From: Rubrivivax sp.
GTDB taxonomy: Bacteria > Pseudomonadota > Gammaproteobacteria > Burkholderiales > Burkholderiaceae_C
DNA: 47,554 nucleotides
Assembly (NCBI GenBank): GCA_016789955.1
Contig: JAEUPB010000023.1
Span: 1-47,554, forward strand
Reading direction: 5' to 3'
Made by a program: the position numbers and the translations under genes. Numbering within the stretch: position 1 is the first letter of the stretch; each line of letters opens with the position of its first letter. The notes beneath the pieces are model-generated. The model made no database searches, was not told the DNA's origin, and saw nothing but the letters and a program-made list of their open reading frames with translations. Positions 16,351 to 23,925 of this stretch are shown here, one piece after another.

Positions 16351-17412
16351 TCAGCGCACGACGAGCCGCGCCGGCCCGTCGACGATGCGGCCCACGGTGG
16401 CCGCCGCCGCGAAGCCGTGGCGGCGGAACACCGCCATCACCTCGGGCAGCGCGGCCTCGGTGCACGAGACGAGCAGCCCGCCGCTGGTCTGCGGGTCGGT
16501 CAGCAGCGCCTGGTCTTCCTTCGCGAAGCCGGCGGGCAGCACCACGTCCCTGCCGTAGCCGGCCCAGTTGCGGCCCGAGGCGCCGGTGACGAAGCCCTGA
16601 CTCGCGAGCGCGCGCACGCCGACGAGCAGCGGCACCTGCGCCCAGTCGATCTGCACCTCGCAGCCGGCACCGCGCGCCAGCTCCAGCCCGTGGCCGGCGA
16701 GGCCGAAGCCGGTGACGTCGGTCAGCGCGTGCACGCCGTCGAGTGCGGCCAGGTCCGGCCCGGGCGTGTTGAGCTTCGTCGTCGTGGCGATCATGCGCTC
16801 GTAGCCGGCGGCGTCGAGCTGCTCCTTCTTCAGCGCCGCCGACAGCACGCCCACGCCCAGCGGCTTGCCGAGCACCAGCACGTCGCCGGGGCGCGCGTCG
16901 GCATTGCGCTTCACGCGCTTGGGGTGCACAAGGCCGAGCGCGACGAGGCCGTAGATCGCCTCCACCGAGTCGATCGTGTGGCCACCGGCGATCGGGATGC
17001 CGGCCGAGCGGCACACCGACGCGCCGCCCTCGAGCACGCGGCCGATGGTGGCGGTGGAGAGCACGTTGATCGGCATGCCCACCAGCGCCAGCGCGAGGAT
17101 CGGCGTGCCGCCCATCGCGTAGACGTCGCTGATCGCGTTGGTAGCGGCGATGCGGCCGAAGTCGTGCGGGTCGTCGACGATCGGCATGAAGAAGTCGGTG
17201 GTGGCGATCAGCGCCTGCTCGTCGTTGAGCTGGTACACCGCCGCGTCGTCGCTGGTCTCGATGCCCACCAGCAGCTGCGGCGGGATCGGCATCGCCGCGG
17301 TGCCCTTGAGGATCTCCGAGAGCACGCCAGGGGCGATCTTGCAGCCGCAGCCGCCGCCGTGCGAGAGCGAGGTGAGGCGGGGCTCGGCGGGCGGCTTCTC
17401 GGGGGCGTTCAT
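16351..17412 (-). CDS. selD: Selenide, water dikinase SelD (SenC in selenoneine loci)
   Basis: A 353-residue SelD/AIR-synthase-fold enzyme that makes selenophosphate from selenide and ATP. The active-site loop GGGCGCK holds Cys22 and Lys25, matching Cys17 and Lys20 of E. coli SelD; the codon is Cys, not selenocysteine. Further motifs are TTDFFMPIVDDP, the NAISDVYAMGG segment and AGGHTIDS. The ATG overlaps the senB stop codon (ATGA), so the two are co-translated. No selA, selB, selC or tRNA 2-selenouridine synthase gene is visible, which points to a supply role for the adjacent selenosugar synthase. It may also serve selenoprotein or tRNA pathways encoded elsewhere. Confidence 0.95.
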   Translation of the reverse strand: MNAPEKPPAEPRLTSLSHGGGCGCKIAPGVLSEILKGTAAMPIPPQLLVGIETSDDAAVYQLNDEQALIATTDFFMPIVDDPHDFGRIAATNAISDVYAMGGTPILALALVGMPINVLSTATIGRVLEGGASVCRSAGIPIAGGHTIDSVEAIYGLVALGLVHPKRVKRNADARPGDVLVLGKPLGVGVLSAALKKEQLDAAGYERMIATTTKLNTPGPDLAALDGVHALTDVTGFGLAGHGLELARGAGCEVQIDWAQVPLLVGVRALASQGFVTGASGRNWAGYGRDVVLPAGFAKEDQALLTDPQTSGGLLVSCTEAALPEVMAVFRRHGFAAAATVGRIVDGPARLVVR

Positions 17413-18383
17413 GGTCGTGTCTCCAGCAACTGCGCCACGAGGCCGAGCACACGCTCGCGCTCGCGCGCCGGATCGAACAGCGGCGCCCGAGCCAGGGCAC
17501 GGGCGGTGAGGTCCGCCAGCATAGCGGGATCGTCGCGCAGGCGTTCCAGCGCGGCGGCGAGGCCCGCGGCGTCGCCGGCCTCGAACAGCGCCGGCCAGTC
17601 GTCGCCCAGCATGCCGAGGTTGCCGTCGATGCGCGAGGCCAGCACCGGGGTGCCGCTGCGCAGCGCCTCCATCACGACATGCGCGCCGCCTTCCATGCGG
17701 CTCATGTGCACCAGCACATGGGCGCGCCGGATGCGCGCGCGGGACGTCCCGTGCGGCAGGCCACCGAGCCAGCGGTAGTTCGGCGCCGCGGCCATCGTCT
17801 CGCGCGCTTCGTGGGCCAACGGCTCGGAGAGCGACGCACCGATGTGGTCGAGCACGATGTCGTCACGCGCGGCCAGTCGGCGCGCCGCCTCGAAGTAGGT
17901 GCGTGGGTCCTTCTCGTCGCGCAGGTGGCCCACGGCAAGAGCACGCAGCCGACGGCGCGTCTTCTCGTGCGGCTGCCAGGCGCTGCACGACTGCACGCTG
18001 ACGAACGCCTTCGCGCGCATCGCCTCGGGCAACGACTGCACGCCCAGCGCCTGCAGCACCACGAGCCGATCTGCGAGTTCGAGCGAACGCCGTGCGGCCG
18101 CATCGACCGGTACGTCGCGGTACAGGTCGGTGCCGGTGAGCACCACCACCAGTGGCCGCGCGACGAGCTGCTCGCGCCACGCCTGCACCGATGCGGCCGA
18201 GCGCCGCGCGTGCAGCGCGATCAGCAGATCGTCGTCCCCGCCGTCCCAGCGATCGACGAGCCGCACCCGATAATGGCCCGACAACCAGCGCGCCCAGCGT
18301 GACGCCGTCTGCCAGTTGCCGTTGTTGGCCGATGCGAGCGCGGGCGTGACCACACACAGTCTCGCTTTCGAGGGAATCGACAC
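17409..18383 (-). CDS. senB: Selenosugar synthase SenB (family TIGR04348 glycosyltransferase)
   Basis: A 324-residue GT-B glycosyltransferase. The N-terminal strand and loop LCVVTPALASANNGNWQTASRWARW carries the NGN...TA.RWAR pattern of the SenB family, and the C-terminal donor site includes MSRMEGGAHVVMEALRSGTPVLAS (the EGG...E motif). Known SenB forms a C-Se bond from selenophosphate and a UDP-sugar, giving a 1-seleno-sugar. The adjacent selD and divergent senA support this call strongly. Its start is GTG at 18383; it has no good ribosome-binding site and lies only seven bases from the senA start. The four-base overlap with selD couples the pair. Confidence 0.92.
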   Translation of the reverse strand: MSIPSKARLCVVTPALASANNGNWQTASRWARWLSGHYRVRLVDRWDGGDDDLLIALHARRSAASVQAWREQLVARPLVVVLTGTDLYRDVPVDAAARRSLELADRLVVLQALGVQSLPEAMRAKAFVSVQSCSAWQPHEKTRRRLRALAVGHLRDEKDPRTYFEAARRLAARDDIVLDHIGASLSEPLAHEARETMAAAPNYRWLGGLPHGTSRARIRRAHVLVHMSRMEGGAHVVMEALRSGTPVLASRIDGNLGMLGDDWPALFEAGDAAGLAAALERLRDDPAMLADLTARALARAPLFDPARERERVLGLVAQLLETRP

Positions 18384-18390
18384 GGGCTCG

Positions 18391-19626
18391 ATGATGGAGG
18401 AATCGACGCTGCTGCGCCGCGGCGACGCCGACGCGCTCGCGCAAGGCCTGGCCGATGCACGCGGCCGGCTGTCCCGGCTGCTCGATGCCTACGAGCGCAC
18501 GCTGCCGCGCGGCCTCGAGGTGCCCTATGCCGCCGAGCTGAACCCGCCGCGCTGGGAGTTCGGGCACGTCGCGTGGTTCGAGGAGTTCTGGATCGGCCGC
18601 CACCCGGGCCGCCTCTCGGGGCTCGCGGCGACGGCCGACTCGCCGCGCGCCGCCTCGTGGTGGCCCGCGGCCGATGCGCTGTACGACTCGTCGAAGGTGT
18701 CGCACACCTCGCGCTGGCACCTCGACCTGCCGTCGGCCGCCACCACGCGCCGCTATGCCGCCGCGGTGCGCGAGCGCACGCTGGCGCTGCTGGCCGGCAC
18801 GCCCGACGACGACGCGCTGCTGTACCCGTACCGCCTCGCGCTGGCCCACGAGGACATGCACGGCGAAGCCTGGAGCTACATGGCGCAGCACCTGGCGCTG
18901 GACGTGGCCGACGCGCTGGAAGCCACCGGGCCCGCCGCGGTGGCGCCCGAGGCCGACGGCGAGGCCACGCTGCCCGCCGCCAAGCACCGCCTCGGCCACG
19001 ACGGCCCCGGCTACGCCTTCGACAACGAACTCGGTGCGCACGACGTGGAGCTGGCCGCGTACACGATCGACCGCGCGCCGGTGACGTGGGCCCGCTACCT
19101 GCCGTTCGTGGAGGACGGCGGCTACCGCGAGGCGCACTGGTGGAGCCCCGAGGGCTGGGCCTGGCGGCAGCGCGCCAATCTCGCCGCGCCGCGCTACCTG
19201 CGGCGCGACGACGACGCCGGCGGCACGTGGCAGCGCGCCACCTTCGGCCGCTGGATGCCGCTGGACCCGCAGCAGCCCGCAGTGAACCTGTCGCGCCACG
19301 AGGCCGAGGCCTGGTGCCGCTGGGCCGGCCGGCGGCTGCCCACCGAGGCCGAGTGGGACCACGCGGCACAGGCGCTGGGCGATGCTTGCACCTGGGGCCA
19401 GGTGTGGGAGTGGACCGCGAGCCCGTTCGCCCCCTACCCCGGCTTCGTGCCGCACCCGTACGCCGACTACTCGCAGCCCTGGTTCGACGGCCGCCCGGTG
19501 CTGCGCGGCGCGTCGTTCGCGACCGCGCCGCGCATGAGGAGCCGCGCCTACCGCAACTACTTCCCGGCCGGGCGCAACGACATCTGGGCGGGGTTCCGGA
19601 CCTGCGCGGTCGAGCTGGCCGGCTGA
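18391..19626 (+). CDS. senA: Selenoneine synthase SenA (EgtB-like, DinB + FGE domains)
   Basis: A 411-residue non-heme iron enzyme of the EgtB superfamily. A DinB-like four-helix domain (about 15-180) carries the iron ligands His59 (FGHVAW) and the HxxxHxE pair His153/His157 with Glu159 (AHEDMHGEAW). A formylglycine-generating-enzyme-like domain follows from about 210 (HDVELAAYTIDRAPVTWARY ... RLPTEAEW ... LRGASFATAP). SenA joins hercynine to the selenosugar with O2. A plain EgtB for ergothioneine is the alternative; the adjacent senB and selD favour SenA. Starts at tandem ATG 18391/18394; no close Shine-Dalgarno. The stop lies one base from the convergent dehydrogenase gene. Confidence 0.9.
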   Translation: MMEESTLLRRGDADALAQGLADARGRLSRLLDAYERTLPRGLEVPYAAELNPPRWEFGHVAWFEEFWIGRHPGRLSGLAATADSPRAASWWPAADALYDSSKVSHTSRWHLDLPSAATTRRYAAAVRERTLALLAGTPDDDALLYPYRLALAHEDMHGEAWSYMAQHLALDVADALEATGPAAVAPEADGEATLPAAKHRLGHDGPGYAFDNELGAHDVELAAYTIDRAPVTWARYLPFVEDGGYREAHWWSPEGWAWRQRANLAAPRYLRRDDDAGGTWQRATFGRWMPLDPQQPAVNLSRHEAEAWCRWAGRRLPTEAEWDHAAQALGDACTWGQVWEWTASPFAPYPGFVPHPYADYSQPWFDGRPVLRGASFATAPRMRSRAYRNYFPAGRNDIWAGFRTCAVELAG

Positions 19627-19627
19627 G

Positions 19628-20416
19628 TCAGCTCCGCGATCGGCGCACGATCGCGCCCGAGACCTTGCGCAGCAGCCACTTCGGCGTGGCGCGCGCGGCC
19701 AGCGTGGCGGCGAGGTTCACGGCGCCGGGCACCACGATCACGTCGCCGCGCAGGCAGCCGCGCACGCCAAGGTCGGCCACGTCGGCCGCGTCGCCCACCA
19801 CGGCGCGCGGCAGCTTCGAGAGCACCGGGTTCGCGTCGGCGGCGCCGCTGAGCATCTCGGTGGCGGTGATGCCGGGGCAGAGCGCGGTGATCGTCACGCC
19901 GCTGTCGCGCAGTTCCTCGGCCAGCGACTCGGTGAGCGAGAGCACGTAGGCCTTCGTCGCCGCGTAGGTGGCCAGGTGCGGCACCGGCTGGAACGACGCG
20001 ATCGAGGCGACGTTCAGGATGCGCCCGCTGCCGCGTTCGCGCATGCCGGGCAGGAACAGCGCGATCAGCCCGGTGAGGGCGCGCACGTTCAGGTCGATCA
20101 TCGCCAGGTGGTCGTTCATCGTCATGTCGGCGAACGGCCCCTGGTCGAGCACGCCGGCGTTGTTGACGAGGATGTCCACGTCGAGCTTGCGGCGCCGGCA
20201 CGAGGCCAGCAGCCGCGCCGGCGCGCCGGGCTCGGTGACGTCCATCGCCACCACATGCGCCTTCACGCCGTGCGCCTTCGCCACTGCCGCGGCCAGCGTG
20301 CGCAGCCGTTCCTCGCGGCGCGCCACGAGCACGAGCGCATGGCCTTCGGCCGCGAAGCGGTGCGCGAGCGCTGCGCCGATGCCCGAGGAGGCGCCGGTCA
20401 CGAGGGTGGTGGTCAT
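19628..20416 (-). CDS. Short-chain dehydrogenase/reductase downstream of egtD
   Basis: A 262-residue classical SDR. The cofactor motif TGASSGIG spans residues 7-14, NNAG is at 85-88, and the catalytic Ser near 138-141, Tyr151 and Lys155 (YAATK) are all present. The basic residues after the second strand (ARREERL) suggest NADP(H). The C-terminal tail is long and basic (TPKWLLRKVSGAIVRRSRS), possibly membrane-associated. It lies 60 bases after egtD on the same strand and is convergent with senA, one base apart. It may be a genuine partner of the selenoneine genes or a passenger; the substrate is unknown. Confidence 0.88.
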   Translation of the reverse strand: MTTTLVTGASSGIGAALAHRFAAEGHALVLVARREERLRTLAAAVAKAHGVKAHVVAMDVTEPGAPARLLASCRRRKLDVDILVNNAGVLDQGPFADMTMNDHLAMIDLNVRALTGLIALFLPGMRERGSGRILNVASIASFQPVPHLATYAATKAYVLSLTESLAEELRDSGVTITALCPGITATEMLSGAADANPVLSKLPRAVVGDAADVADLGVRGCLRGDVIVVPGAVNLAATLAARATPKWLLRKVSGAIVRRSRS

Positions 20417-20476
20417 CGGGTGCGGGATCGGAACACGGGATGGAGCCGATTCTGCGGCGGCATCAAGACGCCGGCA

Positions 20477-21439
20477 TCACGACGCCAGCATCAGCGCGAA
20501 CCAGCCACGCTCGTCGGTCCAGTGCTGCACGTGCACGTAGCCGGCATCGCGCAGCAGCGCGGCGAAGTCGTCGAGGCGCCACTTGTACGAGTTCTCGGTG
20601 TGGATGCGTTCACCCGCCGCGTAGCGCCGCTCGCCACCGGGCCAGCGCACGACGAGGTCGGCACGCGCCTCCAGGTGCATCTCGATGCGCGAGCGCGGCT
20701 CGTCGAAGAGGGCCACGTGGCGCCACTGGCGCGGGTCGAAGTCGCAGCCGACGAGCCGGTTCGCGTGGCGCAGCAGGTTGAGGTTGAAGGCGGCCGTCAA
20801 GCCCACCGCGTCGTCGTACGCGGCTTCGAGCACGGCGCGGTCCTTCACCAGGTCGACGCCGATCAGCAGTGCGGCCTGCGGCGCGATCGTGCGCGCCTGC
20901 CTCAGCAGCCCCAGCGCTTCGTCGGGCGTGAAATTGCCGATGCTCGAGCCCGGGTAGAACACCAGCGCCCGCTCGCCGACCAGTTCGGCCGGCAGCGCCA
21001 GCCGGCGCGAGAAGTCCAGGCCCACGCCGACCATCTCGAGCGTCGGATGCAGCTTCTGCTGCTCGGCCAGTGCGTCGCGCAGGAACGCCGCCGAGATGTC
21101 CACCGCGACGTAGCGCGACAGCGGCAAGCCGCCGAAGAACCACGCGGCCTTGCGGCAATTGCCGGCGCCCAGGTCGACGAGGCTGCAGCCGGCGCCGAGG
21201 CGCTCGACCACGGCCGCACAGATGCCGGCGCCCTGGGCGGCGACGATGGCCGCCTCGGTGCGCGTGGGGTAGTACTCGGGCAGCAGCGTGATGGCGTCGA
21301 ACAGCGTCGAGCCGAGCGCGTCGTAGAAGAACTTGGGCGGCAGTGTCGACGGCCTGGCGAGCAGGCCGCGCACGATCTCGGCAGCGGGAGCCTCTCCGGC
21401 GGCGGGGTCGTCGAGTTGCAGGAATCGAGGTGGGGTCAT
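20477..21439 (-). CDS. egtD: L-histidine N(alpha)-methyltransferase EgtD
   Basis: A 320-residue SAM-dependent methyltransferase that trimethylates histidine to hercynine, the substrate of SenA. The SAM motif is DLGAGNCRKA (Asp89 onward), preceded by the family lead KFFYDALGSTLFDAITLLPEYYPTR. Histidine-binding positions recognisable from mycobacterial EgtD are Asn169 in YPGSSIGNF and Glu282/Ser284 in IHTENSYKW. No other ergothioneine gene (egtA, egtC or egtE) is nearby, so its product most likely feeds selenoneine synthesis here, possibly also ergothioneine elsewhere. The start ATG at 21439 has only a weak ribosome-binding site. It is divergent from the TlpA-like gene. Confidence 0.94.
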   Translation of the reverse strand: MTPPRFLQLDDPAAGEAPAAEIVRGLLARPSTLPPKFFYDALGSTLFDAITLLPEYYPTRTEAAIVAAQGAGICAAVVERLGAGCSLVDLGAGNCRKAAWFFGGLPLSRYVAVDISAAFLRDALAEQQKLHPTLEMVGVGLDFSRRLALPAELVGERALVFYPGSSIGNFTPDEALGLLRQARTIAPQAALLIGVDLVKDRAVLEAAYDDAVGLTAAFNLNLLRHANRLVGCDFDPRQWRHVALFDEPRSRIEMHLEARADLVVRWPGGERRYAAGERIHTENSYKWRLDDFAALLRDAGYVHVQHWTDERGWFALMLAS

Positions 21440-21565
21440 GGGTGGGGCGCGATCTTGCCTGGGATGGGCCCGCGCTGTCCATGCGGCGCGCGGGGGTTGA
21501 AAGCCTTTGTCAGACTTCGCGGCCGTTTCCGACAACGTCCGATGGACGGGCAAGAATCCCCGCCG

Positions 21566-22123
21566 ATGAGTGACCGTCGATGCCCCGCTCCGCGCCGCCG
21601 GCTGGCGCTGCAGGCGCTGGCTGCCTGCGCCGGCTGCGCGCTGCTGTCCGCGCATGCGGCCGAGCCCGGTCACGAATGGCGCCCCTGGCCGCGCAACAAG
21701 GCCGTGCCACCGCCGATGGAGCTCGACGCTCTCGACGGCACGCGCTGGCGAGCCGCCGCCTCGCGCGGGCAGGTGCTGCTGGTGAACTTCTGGGCCACCT
21801 GGTGCGAACCCTGCCGCGCCGAGCTGCCGTCGCTGCAGCGGCTGGCCCTGCGCGGGCCGGCGCAGGGCCTGCGCGTGGTGGCCGCAAACTACGGGGAATC
21901 CCCCGCCGCGGTGCAGCGCTTCCTGCAGGCGCAAGGCCTGCAGCTCGACGTGGTGCTCGACCGCGACGGCCAACTCGCCCGCGCGTGGACACCACGCATC
22001 TTCCCCTCCACCGTCGTGTTCGACCGCCGCGGCCGGCCCGCCGGCGTGCTGGTCGGCGAGATCGACTGGGACACCGCCGAGGCGCGGGCGCTGCTCGCGC
22101 CGGTGCTCGCAACCCGCCCCTAA
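21566..22123 (+). CDS. TlpA-like periplasmic thioredoxin
   Basis: A 185-residue secreted thiol-disulfide protein. The N-terminus MSDRRCPAPRRRLALQALAACAGCALLSAHA is an Arg-rich signal peptide, cut near AHA-AEP. The thioredoxin domain has the redox motif WATWCEPC with Cys80 and Cys83, then the cis-proline region FPSTVVFDRRGRP. These proteins are usually reductants for periplasmic disulfides. Two in-frame ATGs exist, 21542 and 21566; I chose 21566 because the signal peptide begins there. It is divergent from egtD with about 126 bases between, and starts a run of plus-strand genes. A link to selenium or sulfur redox chemistry is possible but unproven. Confidence 0.87.
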   Translation: MSDRRCPAPRRRLALQALAACAGCALLSAHAAEPGHEWRPWPRNKAVPPPMELDALDGTRWRAAASRGQVLLVNFWATWCEPCRAELPSLQRLALRGPAQGLRVVAANYGESPAAVQRFLQAQGLQLDVVLDRDGQLARAWTPRIFPSTVVFDRRGRPAGVLVGEIDWDTAEARALLAPVLATRP

Positions 22124-22156
22124 ACTTCCCGCACTCACCGTTCACGAGGAGACTTC

Positions 22157-23272
22157 ATGAGCACCACCCGCCGCCGCCTGATCACCGGCGTCCCGTCGGT
22201 CGCCCTGGCCACGATGGTCCCGGGCCTGCTGCATGCGCAGACCGCGGCCCCGGCCCAGCGCCGCTTCGACCCGCAGCCCGGCCCGTGGCGCCGCTTCGAG
22301 CTGACCACCACCGTGGAGCTGAAGGGCGCGAAGGGCCCGGCGCGCGTGTGGGTGCCGCTGCCCTCGGTGGACAGCGACTACCAGCGCTCGCTGGAGAACA
22401 CCTGGAGCGGCAACGCCGCGCTGCGCTCCGCGTCCGATGCGAAGTACGGCGCCAAGATGCTGGTGGCCGACATCGCCGAAGCCTCGGCGGCCACGCCGGT
22501 GGTCGTCACCAGCGTCTTCGAGACGCGCAGCCGCGCCGTCGACTGGAGCCGCAAGGCGGTGGTGCAGGAGGATGCCGAGACGCTGCGCTACTGGACGCAG
22601 GCCACCGACCTGATGCCCACCGACGGCATCGTGCGCGACACCGCGCGCGAGGTCACCAAGGGAGCGCGCACCGATGTCGAGAAGGTGCGCCTGCTGTACG
22701 ACTGGGTGGCGCGCACCACCTTCCGCGAACCCAAGGTGCGCGGCTGCGGCGTCGGCGACATCAAGGCGATGCTCGAGACGCGCAACTTCGGCGGCAAGTG
22801 CGGCGACATCAACGCGCTGTTCGTCGGGCTGTCGCGGGCGGCGGGCGTGCCGGCGCGCGACGTGTACGGCCTGCGCCTCGTGCCGTCGGCCTTCGGCTAC
22901 CGCGAGTTGGGCGGCAACCCGGCCAGCCTGAAGGGCGCGCAGCACTGCCGTGCCGAGGTGTTCCTGAAGGAACACGGCTGGGTGGCGATGGACCCGGCCG
23001 ACGTCGGCAAGGTGATGCGGCTGGAAACGCCCGAGTGGATCAAGGACCCGACCCACCCGGTGGCAGCCCCCGTCTACAAGGCGCTCTTCGGCGGCTGGGA
23101 AGGCAACTGGCTGGCCTACAACGTCGCGCACGACGTGGCGCTGCCGGGCTCCAGCGGGCCGAAGCTGGGCTTCTTCATGTACCCGCAGTCCGAGCACGGC
23201 GGCAGCCGCGTCGACTGCCTCGCGCCCGACGACTTCAAGTACACGATCACGGCGCGCGAGCTCACCGCCTGA
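22157..23272 (+). CDS. Secreted transglutaminase-like cysteine protease-fold protein
   Basis: A 371-residue protein exported by a probable Tat signal (TTRRRLITG followed by a hydrophobic stretch, cut near LHAQT). A transglutaminase-core domain occupies about 150-285; the catalytic triad is expected at Cys215 (GGKCGDINALFVGLSRAAGVPAR), His263 (AQHCRAEVF) and Asp279 (WVAMDPADV). A beta-sandwich-like N-terminal part (45-130) precedes it. Family members act as peptidases or amidases on the cell envelope. The start has a strong ribosome-binding site (GAGGAG). It follows the TlpA gene by 33 bases, so the two are probably co-transcribed. Confidence 0.86.
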   Translation: MSTTRRRLITGVPSVALATMVPGLLHAQTAAPAQRRFDPQPGPWRRFELTTTVELKGAKGPARVWVPLPSVDSDYQRSLENTWSGNAALRSASDAKYGAKMLVADIAEASAATPVVVTSVFETRSRAVDWSRKAVVQEDAETLRYWTQATDLMPTDGIVRDTAREVTKGARTDVEKVRLLYDWVARTTFREPKVRGCGVGDIKAMLETRNFGGKCGDINALFVGLSRAAGVPARDVYGLRLVPSAFGYRELGGNPASLKGAQHCRAEVFLKEHGWVAMDPADVGKVMRLETPEWIKDPTHPVAAPVYKALFGGWEGNWLAYNVAHDVALPGSSGPKLGFFMYPQSEHGGSRVDCLAPDDFKYTITARELTA

Positions 23273-23304
23273 CGGGCGAGCGGGCAGCGCAGCCACCCTC
23301 GCGA

Positions 23305-23925
23305 ATGGCTGAGCTGCCGACCACGTTCGCAGCGATCACGCCCTGGCTGCTCGAGCGGCAGCAGGATCTGGTCGCGTGGCAGGCCACGTCGCCATGGCTC
23401 TTCGGCGGCGGCTTCTTCGTCGCTTTCGCGCTGCTCGCGGCCTTCACGCTGCCGGGCTGCAGCGTGCTCGGGCTCGCGGCCGGGCTGTGCTTCGGCGCCT
23501 GGGTGGGCACCGTGGTGGTGAGCGCGGCATCCACCGCCGGCGCCGCGCTGTCGTTCCTCGCGGCGCGCCACGCGCTGCGCGAGCGGCTGATGGCGCGCCA
23601 CGGCGAGCCGCTCTCGCGCGTGCAGCGGCTGCTGGCCCGCGATGGCGCGCTGGTGCTCCTGAGCCTGCGGATGGTGCCGGTGGTGCCGTTCCCGCTGGTC
23701 AATCCGCTGATGGGGCTGACGCACATGCCGCTGCGGCAGTTCGCGGTGTGGAGCTTCGTCGGCATGCTGCCCGGCAGCGCCTTGTACGCGGTGGCCGGGC
23801 GCGAGCTGTCGGCCTGGGCTGCCGGCGGCCCGCCGATCTCGATGGCGGCATGGGCGCTGCTGGCGGCGCTGGCGGTGCTGCCGTGGGGGGTGCGCGCCGC
23901 GTGGCCCGGAGACCGGGCGCGATGA
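23305..23925 (+). CDS. VTT/TVP38-DedA-like integral membrane protein
   Basis: A 206-residue polytopic membrane protein of the SNARE-associated (VTT) family. Hydrophobic segments lie near 32-60, 62-85, 115-130, 140-165 and 178-195. The characteristic motif appears as LSLRMVPVVPFPLVNPLMGLTHMPLRQF with Arg and Pro residues typical of DedA-like lipid transporters. The ATG at 23305 is 32 bases after the transglutaminase-like gene, and its stop overlaps the ATP-grasp start (ATGA), so those two are translationally coupled. DedA-like proteins move lipids or handle undecaprenyl phosphate; its exact role is unknown. Confidence 0.88.
   Translation: MAELPTTFAAITPWLLERQQDLVAWQATSPWLFGGGFFVAFALLAAFTLPGCSVLGLAAGLCFGAWVGTVVVSAASTAGAALSFLAARHALRERLMARHGEPLSRVQRLLARDGALVLLSLRMVPVVPFPLVNPLMGLTHMPLRQFAVWSFVGMLPGSALYAVAGRELSAWAAGGPPISMAAWALLAALAVLPWGVRAAWPGDRAR

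Noticed and set aside
16351-17412. SelD as part of selenocysteine or selenouridine synthesis only
   Set aside because: No selA, selB, selC tRNA or 2-selenouridine synthase is in the window, while senB overlaps the gene; sen function is the better local explanation, although SelD may still serve those pathways.
18391-21439. Ergothioneine (egtB/egtD) operon
   Set aside because: EgtA, EgtC and EgtE are absent, and SelD plus a SenB-type glycosyltransferase are adjacent; the selenium version fits better, though EgtD could feed both.
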